Assembly: GCF_002443255.2 (NCBI RefSeq)
Contig: NW_019211455.1
Coordinates: forward strand, 34,377,472 to 34,441,471
Reading direction: 5' to 3'
DNA length: 64,000 bases
Source: Varroa destructor
Lineage: Eukaryota > Arthropoda > Arachnida > Mesostigmata > Varroidae
Both the position numbers and the translations under genes were made by a program. A model generated the notes under the pieces. The model worked only from the letters and a program-made list of their open reading frames with translations. It was not told where the DNA came from and did not search any database. Of this stretch, positions 1 to 13,369 are shown in pieces; position 1 is the stretch's first letter; the number at the start of each line of letters is the position of its first letter.

Positions 1-341
1 GTTTTTTGTACCACACTGAGCAAAAAAAGGAAGTGCAGATGGTACAATCAGCTACTCTATCTCTTCGTGTAGCATTTCAGCGTTTGTATCACAAGGTCAC
101 TCTATCATATAACGCAGATATTGAAACCTACATTTCAGTCAGTAAACGTATGTGTTGGAATTCATTTTATTTTCGCTTTTTTTTTTCATAAGTATTCCTG
201 TTAATTCAATCTTTATTACGTAGTTGTAGTATGTGATGATTGATTCTTTGAAAAGTATACTTTTTCGAACATATTGCTCTCTAGTTCATCATTTAGGTGA
301 GTATGTTAAAACTGAAAGGTGGACAAATACTTTTAGGAACC

Positions 342-399
<58 letters not shown>

Positions 400-1430
400 G
401 TAATGGACGATTCAGCGTTTCTTTTCTCCACTTCCAATCAAAAACCCATTGAAAGATAATTTAACGATGACAAAATCATATGCCCGATTTATTACAGTCA
501 CTACTGAACACGTGTGAGAATAACCAATTCATTATGCCATTTTTTGTGCCTATCAAATTTTAACTGTGTCTATGCTTCTACAAGCTTATATGCTCACCGA
601 TGGAATTCACGTTTTCTGCACTGGGATGCATGTTTTCAATGAGTATAGCACACAGCGAGATTTATAAAGCATTTTTTATCTTTAAATACGTGATATGTGC
701 TTTATACGAGTCATGCTACATATTTTGACAAACATGAGTGATTCGCAATTTTATCTTTTGGAAACATGACTATTTTCGAGGTACGGCATAATTTTTTTTT
801 AATACCTTTGACTAATGCCCACAATGACATCTAAGTGTATTGACCATAGGACTTTTACTATGACTAAATGGGAGCCCCTTCCTTAACTAAATGTAACATA
901 AGACAACGATTGCCATTTATATATTTTAATGACATTTTTATTGAAAAAAATACGAAAAATTTGACTAGCGCTAACATGCCAAATAATCATGCTACAGTTA
1001 TTTCTATAAGATTGGATCATTAGAAAAATAATCTATACATATGTATATATATATGAGGATTTCAGAATAAGAAATTTAAAGCAAATTTAGCAAACCAATA
1101 AAATCGAGAAACCTCAAATGGTTTACAACGTGTCAATTTCGTAAAAAGTTTTACTTAACATCAACAGGCCATTCAAGTAATGAACAAAGCCAGCTTGAAG
1201 TGGAAAACATTCCAGCGTTGAAATTTGGAAAACGTGAGCCCTAAAAACAAGTCTGATATAGTAAGAGATTTTCTCACGCTACCTCAACGTTCGACATATA
1301 TTTAAACACATCTAATGTGTAAGTCCTTACTAAATATTTGTATTTAATGCGTACTGTGACAACTTGCACCAGTTTCGTGTTATGTTGTAAGTATTTCCGT
1401 CGTTTTCTCTGTATAAGATCGAAATAGTCG
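1..1430. other. AT-rich sequence, no gene seen
   Basis: Apart from the TA microsatellite, only short chance ORFs are present and none resembles a known protein. I see nothing else here. Confidence 0.6.
344..395. repeat. (TA)n microsatellite
   Basis: About 26 uninterrupted TA units lie between GGAACCAT and GACAGTAATG. This is a simple repeat and is likely to vary in length between individuals. Confidence 0.97.
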
Positions 1431-1439
1431 ATAACAGTG

Positions 1440-3240
1440 TGTGGCTATCGGCTATTTCAGTCTGCGGCTACAGTTATTCCAGTTGGTGGCTGCGGCGGGA
1501 TGTTCATCTAAACAATATTTCACAGATTCCATATATATAGCTACAGGTTAGGAAGGTGGCTACTTGGTTGAAGTCGTTGATTGAAACGTTGAAACCGGGA
1601 CCCAGCGCGACGCATTTTATCGACTGCCCGCGCCGACATGATTTTTTTGAGGAGGTGGTCCTAGTTAGGAACTGATGATGAAGGCGGTCAAGCTGCGTGC
1701 TAAGATCCATGATGAAGCATTTAGCAAAGATCACGCGAGTAGCCGTATCGCCACCAAAGCTACCGTTTTTTAAATGCTGAAGGTGCGGGCAATGGATTAG
1801 GCTTGTGGAAACAGCGGCGTTTCAATGGTGTCTTTAGCGCATACTCAGATTTACCTGCAGGAATACTATTTTGGGGGGTCGTTAATAGGAAAAACACCAT
1901 CATTGCTAACACGGATGGCTTAAATTATTCTGACAGTGCTATCGATGAGATATGGTAGTCTCATGCCAGGAAAGAGAGCAGAGGAACAACCGGCGACCGC
2001 ACACGGTATTTTTTAGATTAGTAAAGGGAACCCGTGTTTTAGAGTACGTACGTAAAGACGGTCTGGCCAACAGAGTCAACGGCAAAAAACGTTCTTTCGC
2101 GCCACGTGGGAGAAGCGACTTGGTAGGCAGCAAAACATTGCAGGACTTAAATGTTTTTTTATAGGGGCAGACTCATGACACGAGCTCAAGAGCTGACAGC
2201 CCGATAGGAGGATTGCCATCATCAAAATCGGAATCTGAAAAGGCGCAAACAGTTCGGCCAGTGCCCAGCTCGAAACCTCTTTTCGGAAAGTTGGTATTAG
2301 ATTGGTAGCTGCGAGAGGAAAATGAATCGTTGAAGGCGAACAGCGTACTAAGTAATACGAGGATGGAATGAGTCGGCCAAATTGCTGTTAGGATCCGTGA
2401 GAAAGTGTTTGAATGAGAGTGTGAAGGCAGTTGGGTTTTCACCGAAGCTACTATTCAAGGTCTTAGCGATGGAGTTTTATAGAGAGCAGCAGACGTATAC
2501 GGTGGGCCTCATAAGCAACTGTTGAGGCTAGCTTATGAGCTTCAGCTGATGTACGAAACCTTAGACAAGGACACCTAGCGTTAATAATGGTTCACAGAGT
2601 TGTAGTACGCAGAAGCTTTCCAATCAGTGCCAACAGCAGCAAGATTCGACACATTAGCGTGGCACGGAGCAAAAAACGCGTTTCGGGTGTAAAGTTTTTG
2701 ACACCGCCGGCTGTGGGCCTTCCAAGTTAACGTGTGGTAGTCTTGACGTAACTCATGTCCGGAGAGCCTTCATCTAAGGGAGATCGCTAATAGCTAACGA
2801 AGGAGCAGCTGTTCCTGTTAATAATGTAACAAGCTAGTATTTCAAATAAAAAATACTCATCAAAGAGGTCACTCAGCTCAGTTTGAAGCCGCTATCATAT
2901 TTTGTCACTTTAGAAAAACGAGAGGACATGCAGGCATTCGAAAAACTCTGCAGCGAGTAATGAAGTGCCTCGTTATGCGCGACATATTCACAAAACGCTT
3001 GTGGCTTGTGGGCGGTTACAAACCGATATCAAAGGACACAATCCGAGCAACGGTAAGAAGTCAGGTTCGAGCAAATAGACCAGGCGCCGCAGTCTTTCAA
3101 CGATGGCGTGAAAATGCTGGGAATAATAAGGCAGTCTGCCACAACAATCCCTGGGTAGATATAAATTTACCACCATCGTACGCCTAAGAATTGTCACTTG
3201 CCTAAAAGTGCCTGGCAAGAAGTGGTTTAGAGCATGGAAA
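1440..3240 (+). mobile_element. Strongly decayed retroelement, probably Ty3/gypsy-like
   Basis: This GC-richer island contains scattered short open stretches on the + strand, broken by many stops and frameshifts. Its right end carries an integrase-like segment (separate entry). The rest, upstream of about 2900, gives low-complexity or polar translations that I cannot assign to gag, protease or reverse transcriptase. The extent is estimated from base composition and the integrase match. No long terminal repeats were recognised. Confidence 0.4.
2921..3187 (+). pseudogene. Integrase zinc-finger/core remnant of a gypsy-like element
   Basis: Retroviral-type integrases insert the element's cDNA. 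The frame from 2921 reads RGHAGIRKTLQRVMKC and then a stretch ending SKDTIRATVRS. This resembles the H2C2 integrase region, where H--GH-G--KTL is followed by a C--C pair and a linker into the DDE core. The expected C--C pair has decayed (the sequence reads GGYKPISKD). A following VFQRW...WVDINLPPS segment sits where the start of the core, normally an F--V--D-VGPLP pattern, would be. The frame stops at 3185. Fragmentary and non-functional. The match rests on motif order, so it is moderately secure only. Confidence 0.5.
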
Positions 3241-3249
3241 AGCCTAAAC

Positions 3250-6200
3250 CGTATGTTAAGACACGTATATGACTAACTCGATCGAGTGTTACGGCTCGTA
3301 CCAAAGACATTTCGTGTCTAGGCGTAATATAGCAAACTGTTTTTATTGACTCAAGTTCAGAAACAGTTATACAATACCACGATAACTTCACTTTGTTCGG
3401 TTTGCGCTTAATAGGTCTATCTGAAATAATAGGGTTGGTGGTGTAGTCGCCTCTTTTTGGGTCTCCAAACGACGCCCATTAAAATAGTGTTTAGGTTATA
3501 TCCCGACCAAACTACGCAAAACTAAGTAGCTTTAAGATGTGCATTTTTCATAAATTCTTATTTTGCCCGCTAACCTTGCCTGAAATTTAAAGAAGCTTTT
3601 CGCTTTTTGCAAAGCCAGGTATCATTAAAAAAAAACAGTGTATTAAGAACTTTCAGAAACGTGTATATTGGACAAGGTTTGGTTCGAAGTGAGCTGGCGT
3701 GTCCCCTTATCGAATGTGTTAAATGTTTGTCGATGCTGTTCCGTGTGCTTGATGTAAAAACCATTCCGGTCGCCAATCTTTTAAGCAGCTTGCGAATCTT
3801 AGAATTGAAATTCTATATTAAAAAATTATATCATCTTAAAGAACTTTTGAAACAGATAGGAAAATAATGCATCAAAGTTGAGTGTAATTAAAAATTTGCT
3901 TTTCGGAATGCCCTTTTCTATAAAACCCGTTGAGCGTCCGTTAGGTCATAGCTTGACAATCGAATGGGTCTCCAATGGACTAATATCGCGGCTGTAAAAA
4001 TAAGCGACTCCGGCCAAAGATTATCGTTTTGTTGTTATTTAAAATACTTCGCTGTAACATTCAGTTAAAAACTGTGAAATTTGCGTGTACCGAGAATTTA
4101 GACTACCTATCTTCGCTTCTTCCGCGAGTAAAATTTAAATATTTGATAATAAATACTGAAAAATTGTTGTCATTTTGCATATATTTCGTTCTAGCATGGG
4201 AGGCCATTTAGCCACCCATCAATAAGAAGAGCTCAGCGTGCAAATAAAACCAGAATTAGCTTTATATGTTGACATATTTTTTGATTGCAAGTAAATTTGT
4301 AAAGGACTGTATATAGGCACGAGCTAATCCGCCGACAATAGACATAACAGTTTCCTGCTTTTTACCAGTTTAGTGTTTAATTTTCCATCATCTAAAACCC
4401 CTTTCAACTTGTATACGCCCGACACTTTTATTGGAAATCGATTGACGAAGTCACAGCAATGTCCCATCTTTGGCGTTCTGCAGCGGACATTAGTAAAGCG
4501 CATCCGCAGTGAACTGCAACGAATGATCGATCTATTACCGGGTTAGTTCTAAACGTATATGTTAAAGGTAAAAAAAAAAAAAAAAAATTCAGTTTTGTTT
4601 GCCAATACAGAATATTTGCAGAGTACGTTAAGGCTCAGAAGAATATTTGCTATTGGCTTTTTAGATCCAAAATGGGGCATAATTGTTTTCGAAATTCAAT
4701 CTCGCTCTGGGCGACCTCTTGAACGAAAATGGTCATCAAAGTAGTGAAGAATTAGTAAATAGTATTCGAAAGAGACAGCAAAGTTCCATAAAGATCCATA
4801 ACATATATTGTTTTAGCGTTTCAAATACAACCAACTGAGCCACCTTGTTAAGCAATACTTCACCGTTTTATGGTTGAAGTCCAGAATTTTACTTTACCAT
4901 TTATGAAAGTCTTGTTTTACTTATTTTTATGAACTGTGGCGGCCGTACCTGAGAACATACGATGAAGCTATGCAAATCGTGCTGCCCTAAAATACAAAAT
5001 GTAATGAAACACGTTTTTTTTTTTATTGGTGTCCAGCGCTGTCAAGTTATATAAATGGGTTAATTTTGAAATATACAAACGACTAAAAACAGCTAAACCG
5101 GACTAATAAATTCTTCGATGTACACAGTAGTGGTTAGAAGATAAACGTATCCTTTTATGACTTAGATCCAATAAAGTGCTTGAATCAAGAATATTTTTGC
5201 GTATTGAATGGTTACGAATGTCAGATGAAACACTAGGTATCTGTTGTTATTGGCACAAATTGCAATCATAATAATACCTTCGATAATGATAATTTTGTAA
5301 CATTCGTTAACCGATACTAATATTACACAAATGTGTGGATCTTCCTTTTAATGTGTAGATTTAACTTGATTCCATTATTAAAAGGTTTTATGTCTAAACA
5401 GAAATCATCAAGCATCTTTAGTTAACGATATTTCCTTAAACACTTGGATTACTAATCTTTGATCCTTCTTGAAACAATAGTTTTTTCAACAATCGCTTCT
5501 CTTGCGGCTGGGAAGACTGATCAAACTAAAGTACATGGTTCAAACATATTATCTGGGTGTTTAGCAAACCAGTATCAAGCCTTTTCAGGCATACGGATCT
5601 TGCCGTTTTCGTCATAAATATAGTGTATTGCTCGGAAGTTGATTTTAGCAAATGAAAATTTAGAGATGTGGAATTGACGGGTAATGCACTACCTGCCATC
5701 TGGAACACTCGTCTTCGGATACTGAGATCGCCGTGAAATTTCGCTTACGACGTATAGCGATCACAACGGGTATGCAAAAAAAAAATAATGGGTTTTAATC
5801 AGCAATATAGGGCATTTGAAAAGCACAAACAATTGAAAAATGGCAAATTAGGAATAAACCTAATATGGATATAAGTTCTTGAATGTACAAATATATACAT
5901 ATATACGAATAGTTAGAGTAAACGGAATTATGTCAACGATAGAAACCATTCATAGCTCTAAACTAGAATGCCAGCATATAATTATGATATGAATATTATA
6001 AACGTCGATTTATTAAATAGTTAGCTCTTATAAACAGGAACAATGTAATATAAACGAGTCACAACAATTGAAGTAAAGACCCAGCCTGACAGACAACAAC
6101 GCTACTCATATACTTTTTGGTGTCATTCTTGCCTCGGGTATTAAAATACAACATTGGTTGTCGGATGTCGGAAAGAGGCAGGCGCATTGTTGCTTTCCTC

Positions 6201-7860
6201 AACAGCAGTATTCACTAACACCCATTTTTATTCAAGACGAGTCCTTTTGCCGGCCATGCTTCACTTTGTACATTGGGTGATATTTCGTTTGTCCGTTGTG
6301 CTACTGCTAGATCTAGCAATCCAGTCGTATATGACCGTGGCAAAGTAAGAAGTGCTCCATGTAGAGAATCGTAGGAGAGCCGCTCGCTGGCGAGGGAAAC
6401 TGAAGAAATGTGCAGCTACAATCACACCGGAACCTGCCATAGAAATCTGGTGAGTTAGATTGTTATGCTGTTCACCGCTTTCGCGGTAGTCCGCCCTTTT
6501 GCAGTAACGAACAGTCGAAGGGCACAGAAAATTAACAGTGTAAGTGAGGGTGCGCATTTTCTTGCATTTGATTTGAGCGTTCTAGTTGATTACCGTGTGA
6601 GGATACTGATAGCTTGCCCCTTCCAGGTAAACTGATTTTTAGGTGTTAAAAAATAAGGAGAAAGAAAAATGTGGACTTATAATTGATAAGAGAAGCAATT
6701 AATAATTTTGCAAAACGGGCTTACCAATGATTAATCTTATTATGATTACTATATTATACTACCATGACTATACAAGCAGCCTTTACCCTCATCATTCAAG
6801 TGTTTTAAATGTTGACGGTTGACTCAAATACAGTTAGTGAAAACAGCTTCTTAACAGTGCTGTAATATTTACTACTAATGGCCCTTAATCATCGTATAAA
6901 CTGAGAAAATAAGTATATATAAATAACAGCTTTGACTAAAAAACAAACCGCAGTTGAGTCGATCACTATGCATTAAAGTATATTGACAAATACTTTTACC
7001 TAAATTTCAGAAGTGCTAACAAACGGGTGCTGATAGGGACAAACTAACGTTCGAAAACTAGAATACGAACTTAATTCTGGCACAGTTGTGTGCAAATACT
7101 AGGTGGTATTTTATTATGAGAAATAAGTGCGCTTTTTCTAAGAAAATAAAAAATACACGTATCTGTATCCATAAGCAGATTCTAATGCAGATATAAATTA
7201 GCAAATTTTAGCGCAGTTTGACAATGATATACGTGAGATATAGCTTGCTGAAGTGTCAATGGCAAAAGATTCAGACTACTTACTACGTGACGAAGATTCC
7301 AGCTGCCGGAGGAGCCGGTCAGCGAAAAACGAAAAAATGTGCTTTTTCGTACATTTATTGTGCTTATAGATAAACATTTCTTATTACAAAGCTGAAGTAC
7401 TGGATCTAACACCATAGTTAGAATGCGGCAGGAGACTTCATGGTGATTACGCATGTTGTCGTCACATATCGTGCGTTAAATATGGTGGGAACATTTGATT
7501 AAGGCACTTAGTTGTCTATACAAGATGCTAGACCGATTAATCAGCATCGTAAAGCGGATGTGAAGTAAAAAAGGTGCATCGTCGAAGTACGATTTGACAC
7601 ACTATTACTACTACATTGTATTACTTTGCAGACGATAGTACTTGAAATAACAGAAGCAGCTATTATGTTTATTGTAACCGCATGCTTCGAGTCTTACGCC
7701 TGATACTGTGTGTGCTGTTGCTTCGGCCGGCTTGCCTTTTGTGCAAAACGAATTGTATTTACTCTAGGTTTCAATTTTCTACGTTATACAAGTACAATAA
7801 ACACAAAAGCAGCGATCCATCATAAGGACATAAAAGAGCCACTACATGCCTTGTCACGAA
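3250..7860. other. AT-rich sequence, no gene recognised
   Basis: Several ORFs of 60-98 codons occur (for example 6261-6557 on the - strand), but none has a recognisable domain, and the composition is that of non-coding DNA. There is a poly-A run near 4568-4586. Nothing else is supported. Confidence 0.5.
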
Positions 7861-7875
7861 TACACAAAATTAAAA

Positions 7876-7947
7876 TCGCAGTAACTATAATGCGGGCTAG
7901 TTTAAATATCCTCTTATTTAAATCAGCGCGCATTATAGTTACTGTGA
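7876..7947. repeat. Imperfect inverted repeat, 33-bp arms, 6-bp loop
   Basis: The arm 7876-7908 pairs with 7915-7947, matching at 29 of 33 positions by eye. The shared core is CAGTAACTATAATGCG. The loop is TCCTCT. The structure resembles a small foldback element or the collapsed terminal repeats of a MITE. No coding capacity. Confidence 0.8.
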
Positions 7948-7959
7948 TAATATACAATG

Positions 7960-10900
7960 AACATTTTTGACCACTTTCAATGGCCAAATTATACAGTCGA
8001 AAACATCTCAAATAGACGCTGTCTCATTTTGTAAATTAAGAAAAAAAAGCTGTTTTTCCCAACAGTCGCTACTGCCTAACCCAGCAACGTGTGCTTAGAA
8101 TAATAATTTTGATGTTAAATTGGTATCTCCATTATGTTTTTGAAAGGTTTAGAGCTTTCTGTGTATATTGATCTTTAAGGCATGGAGCGGTGCGGGCCTG
8201 TTTGAATATATTACGGATCATACAGCTTAACTATTAGATCAAAATTTTCTTAATTGAAATTCTACTGAGGAAGTATATACGAAATGCACAAACACTTCAC
8301 AGGTTTAAATCATATGTTTCTGAAGGGCCGGGTCACACGGCGATAAGCACGAAAACCTGACGCAGTTTCCTTGTGTTCTGTCTCCTACCGAGGAGTACAC
8401 TCTTTGATATTCTCTTTGTCACACTTTCTTGGGTATTTGTTAATTATCGCGAAGAAGCAAACAGTTGCGCATTTCGTACATACGATACATAGTTCGTGTG
8501 GATTTCCACTATTGTTAATTTGGCTTAGAAAGAATGGTAGAAGATGAGTGCCAATCAAAGTCGTAAGATTGCTGGAAGGAGTGATTGTATGTAATGTATG
8601 TCCCTCGCGAAAATTAAGCCAGCTGCTAGATTGCTGAATTTTGTTAAACAACACAAACGTGAAAACTGTCAAGCGGTGGAGGTGCTTCTTTCGTATTAAT
8701 TCACTTCTTAGTTGAATCCAGATAATTTATGTGCGGCAGTCACCTTGCCTATGCAACTTCCTAACCGAGAGAACAAATCCTTGCCGTACGAGTGTAAAAA
8801 AAAGCGGATATACCTATTGTATGTCTGCATTACTGGTTTGCCTCAATGGCGACTTGCCAGAGCGACCTTACAATACGTTTTCGGTTAACTTCGTTTGCTT
8901 GAGCATATCCAAGTTACGCTATTCAAAGAAAGTAACTTTAAGCACCTGCATATTTCATCCTAAGTAATTTAATCGCATGAATAGCAAAAACAGCTCTTCA
9001 GGGATTTTTAACTTTTCCCAATGCGGGCGAAGTCTGGGCGCTTTGCTCATTCCTTGTGGTATAATAGGCTGTCTTAGTACTAAAATTCTCGCATTTTCCT
9101 TGTTCCAGCTGTTGATTTCTAAAAATTTGAATTTCTACGCCTGTCTTGTCTTAAGTTGTATATTAGTCTCATTATCTAGGTCACCAATACTTGCTTAAAT
9201 TATTGTCATTTATGTTTTAGTCTAAGCGATTCGTTTGCATTCCTTAGTAGTACCTTCCTTAGTAGTATTCCTGCAACCTTAGTAGTATCGTTCGCTTTCG
9301 CTTAGCTTTGATAACGCGCCCGCGTATTTATACTGCTACGTTGTCGTGGCATTATCTAAGCATAGGACTGAATCGCTTCAAACTTTTAGTTTATTGGTAT
9401 ATTTCTACAGAGAATAGAGAACCAGATTATATGTCCATATAAAAACTTTTCTTGCAGTAGCACTGAGCTTTAACCTCATGAGCTTAGCATTAATAGACAA
9501 AGCAGATTTTTTTAAAACTAACGTACTAACTAATAAGTGGCCCGAGTTTTGTAGTACAGCTGTCAGACCACCAGTCATTGCTATACAAAAAAAGAGATCC
9601 ACTCCTACTCAGTTAATCATGATAAATCGAACTGGGCATCGTACAAAAATTAAAAACAACGATTTGACTTAATATATTTTTATTTTTTGAAGGCATGTGA
9701 CGTCCTTTCATTCTCCTTCGTCAATTTTAAATTAATGTAATCATTTGGGTTAGGGGAATGTCCGTCTACTAATTATCTCATTTGTAACACAATCTTTCGA
9801 TACCCTGTAGTCAAAAATGTTAATTTTTGTATATTTCACAGTGAGTAACATGGTGTTTTTTACAGAAAAAACAGAATGACACATTTAATAGGCTTTAATA
9901 CAACTAATATGCAGGGTTAAAGCCGGGTGTGGAGTAGTTATAGAACTAGATTTGGTCAACAGATTGCTGAATTCAACAAAACAACAGATATTACAGTGAT
10001 CAATGAATTGGCCAGTTCCCCGTCATATGTAAAAATAACTCGCACCAAGAGGATAAGTAATATATGCGCAAGGAGATTCGTTTGCACGCTGAGCAAGTAT
10101 TGTGCGTATGTTTTAATAATGCACTGTAAATATAGTAATTATTAATCCTTGCAATTACACAAATGCAGAAAATGTGATTTTTTTTAGTTACCTGTTTTGA
10201 CTATAAATAAAGGTACATTTGTACAGCAACTTTTAGGTGCAAATACTAAACTGTTCTCATGCGAATAAAACCCGCAATCTGCGAACATATGTATTAATCC
10301 CCTTGAGATTAATCGTATATATGCTGCATTGAAAAATGAACCGGCGGTAACGTCTAAAAAAACGTTTTCGAATTCTGATCAGTACGAGAACTGTGAAGTT
10401 TATATATAAGGTCGATACCTACCTCTATATATGGTTAAGTGGCAAACACGAGAACGATATGTATCGCACTTAAAAAGTTGAAGGCTTTGTTTTTATAAAG
10501 ACTCTCTGACGCTGCATTTCTATTACAGTAAGTTATGTAATATTCACGTTTCAACACAGAAAATGACCTAATTAGCGCACTTTAGCAAGGGTGGTCTCCT
10601 GGCACATAGATCGGAGAAGAAGAGCCCAATTCTTGAAGAATTCAGTATTATTAATTACACTACCAATACCTGTTATATAGGTAGTTGTTTCGCCTTCATA
10701 GTAAAAGCTCCATAACGCTGACTGACGAATCGCCGAATGCTTACCAGTAACTGCTGGCTTAAATCGTCCATTCTTTAAGCGAACAAGAAAAAGATAATTG
10801 TGCGCAGCTCCTAATAATCAGTGTCATAGAACCACTTAACCATTAGTAATTTTCAGTATCAATCAGCGTATAACTTTAATTTCATAGGTTAAGGGTGGCG

Positions 10901-11820
10901 AAAATACATACTTCCAGTTTGCTAGAGCTTCGCTTACAACTACTGAATCGACCTTGTGATTTTTCTTCATTTATTAAGCATTTTCCAAACGCGTGAACAA
11001 TTTTTCATCGATTTTCGTCACGTCATCTTTAGGTCTTTTTGTTAATCACTTATATACTAGAAACGTACATATGGATACACTATATATATAATTATGTACA
11101 AATATAGCTTTTATGCGAATCCTGTGTGGGCTAAGGAAGATTTCAAAAAAGCAACTTTTTCGGACCTGCTTAATATGAGGAACCTCTACTTTAATAGTTA
11201 CTATTTTATTACTTTAAACGTTTTAGGAAAGTGTTTTTAGTCGCTAAGAGTACAGCTATATCCATACACATTCCAATAATAATCATTCGAAACGGCGGAC
11301 TAATTACGATTTTATATTTAGAACTTAGAGCGCGATTTGGCATGTAATTCGAAACCGCGCTTTAGAAGTGAATCAAGGTACCTTATTAAAGATAGAATAG
11401 AAGCTTTCCAGTTTGTTCGAATAGGCGGGCTTAACTTCGAATCCGGATCACTTTAAATAATTGATTTTATTTTTTTTCACATATATTCCAGTGTTTCAAT
11501 TATTTCAATTTAAAGGTGTACTGGTTTAAATTTTGCTTACCTGTAGCAATTTTATTGTCCAATCTACATCAGCTGTTATAACCTAAAGATTTGTTGTTTT
11601 TTCGTTAGTGTTTTAAGTTTCCTGCTGTGTCATGTGTTTCCTGTGTGTGTTCCAACCAGCTGACGCATGATGTTATTCTGAAATCATCCCAAGAAATAAT
11701 AACAAAATATTGTTAAAAATTGAGATAAGTCTTCTAGCGATGCTAGAAGTCAAACTAATGTGATTACATATGGTGCGTTGCTTTTTTGAATGAATGGCAT
11801 TTATGGCGGCAATAAATCAA
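7960..11820. other. AT-rich sequence, no gene recognised
   Basis: Only chance-length ORFs are present, up to 95 codons at 8385-8672 (-). The only structure noted is the short repeated motif at 9242-9288, listed separately. Confidence 0.5.
9242..9288. repeat. Three copies of CCTTAGTAGTA
   Basis: The motif CCTTAGTAGTA occurs three times, at about 9242, 9256 and 9277, with unequal spacers. This is a short direct-repeat cluster of unknown origin. Confidence 0.8.
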
Positions 11821-11828
11821 CAGAGAAC

Positions 11829-11910
11829 CGTGGCCGTGGCTCAATCGCCCAACATACGGAGCTTAAACGTTAAAGCCGACGCGTCACTGGTTCGAGTTCA
11901 AAAATATAAC
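11829..11910 (+). repeat. tRNA-derived SINE-like head with Pol III B box
   Basis: The sequence CCGTGGCCGTGGCTCAATCG resembles a tRNA 5' end with an A-box-like TGGCTCAATCG. It is followed about 45-50 bases later by GGTTCGAGTTC at 11889-11899, a near-consensus B box. The spacing is slightly longer than in a tRNA gene, and the arms do not fold into a convincing cloverleaf. I read it as the head of an old tRNA-derived SINE, not as a working tRNA. The following AT-rich part may be its tail. Confidence 0.5.
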
Positions 11911-12724
11911 ATAGCAAAATTCTCGTGATATTAACGTAGAAGTTAGTATCACAGCGGTTGTTTAGTTGCTTGGTAGCATTTTACAGAGATCTTCCATCAA
12001 AATACTTTGTACGCTACACCTTAAGCGATACCGAAAAAAAATATGAACGCTGACAGCAATGGCAAGATCTACATTGTCGTTAAATTACTGGTATGGCTTT
12101 GGACTACTGTGGTTTTGGTTTACTGAAAGCCGACGGCTTTGGTACGAGTTGCTAGCGAAATCAGTAAAGTAGAAGCGTAACCTTATGCTCCTCATATTTT
12201 TCGTGATATATTCTAAGATACTTTGCCTTGGTAAACATTTTTCAACTCGTGGTAGTTTTCGACAACGAAGAAACAATCCGAAGTCACTGAATTTCACCAA
12301 TTTAAAATTTTTTTCCGTTTTTTTTTCTGCATAACTATTTGGTTTTTAGACAGTGTAAGCGCATTCGACTGCATGTGTATGACATAAATGGACTTCATTA
12401 TGCATTCACAGTGGAACGCCGCCGACAATGAACAGACTTGACTTTTGTCACTACGGTCCACGGCAGATATTAAACGGCAGTTTAATTTTAACGCTTTTGA
12501 TTTTTTGAGTATACATCTGTGCGTTCTCTGATCGAGCAGCTTTGTGTACACGGATAGAGCGATGCAGACGTCACTTTTGAGGGTTAATATGCTTGAGTTC
12601 CAGCTTGTTTTTTTATATTTATAAAATTAAATGGGATGGCCTGTGTGCCATTCTGGATTCGACTATAGCTTTCGTTCCCTATTACTAAGCCATATTATGC
12701 ATATTTAATTGGTTGCACTATGTG

Positions 12725-12778
12725 ATTGAGAAAGGCTGATACTACTGTTGTAATACAGTAGTATCAGCCTTTCTCAAT
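12725..12778. repeat. Perfect 24-bp inverted repeat, 6-base loop
   Basis: The arm 12725-12748 is the exact reverse complement of 12755-12778, with the loop TGTAAT. The arm reads ATTGAGAAAGG then CTGATACTACTGT. A perfect hairpin is notable beside so much decayed sequence. It is shorter than a typical animal pre-miRNA and lacks the bulges expected of one. Confidence 0.97.
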
Positions 12779-13369
12779 TTAATAAAAAATTATCAAGCAT
12801 ACACGTACACTACGCCAAACATTTTGAAGAGCTTATTATTTCTGACAGGAAAATCGTTAGCGTGAATTTTATCGTGATTGCACTTTGTATCAGACCTAGT
12901 CAAATACTAACATCCAAGATGACACCCGCGCACGTAATAAAATGGTTATTCTTAGCGAATTTTCGTTTGACAGTTTGACTACGTATGTAGGATTTACCAG
13001 AGTTAATTTGCACAAATACTTTGTATGTAAAATAATAAAATCTACCTTTAAACTCTAACTATAAAAATTCCGGGCAATAACATATACATAATGTACTAGG
13101 ATTCACTCTGGAGCTTTTCTTGAGACTAGGTAGATAATTGCTTATTGATTATAGTTTATATGTACCTCGAAATGGGCCTTCTGATTCATGAAACTTCGAA
13201 CATCCTTAGCTGGTACTGCGAAAGCTGTTACGGACATTGACGACTTGATAAAACTTCCCACCCGTGCTCACTCGTCTTGAAAAAACCATCTTCTTTTAAA
13301 CTCAAATCGGAACAGCTCATTTTATAGATATTAGTATTATTATCATCATCACCATCGTTGTACTGCTAA

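Noticed and set aside
8320..8360. Terminal repeat of a DNA transposon (GGGCCGGGTCACACGG)
   Set aside because: The motif looks like some MITE ends, but no inverted partner was found nearby.
11829..11910. Functional tRNA gene
   Set aside because: The B box is good, but the spacing is too long and no acceptor stem pairs.
12725..12778. microRNA precursor
   Set aside because: The stem is perfect and only 24 bp, with no bulges or lower stem; animal pre-miRNAs are longer and imperfect.
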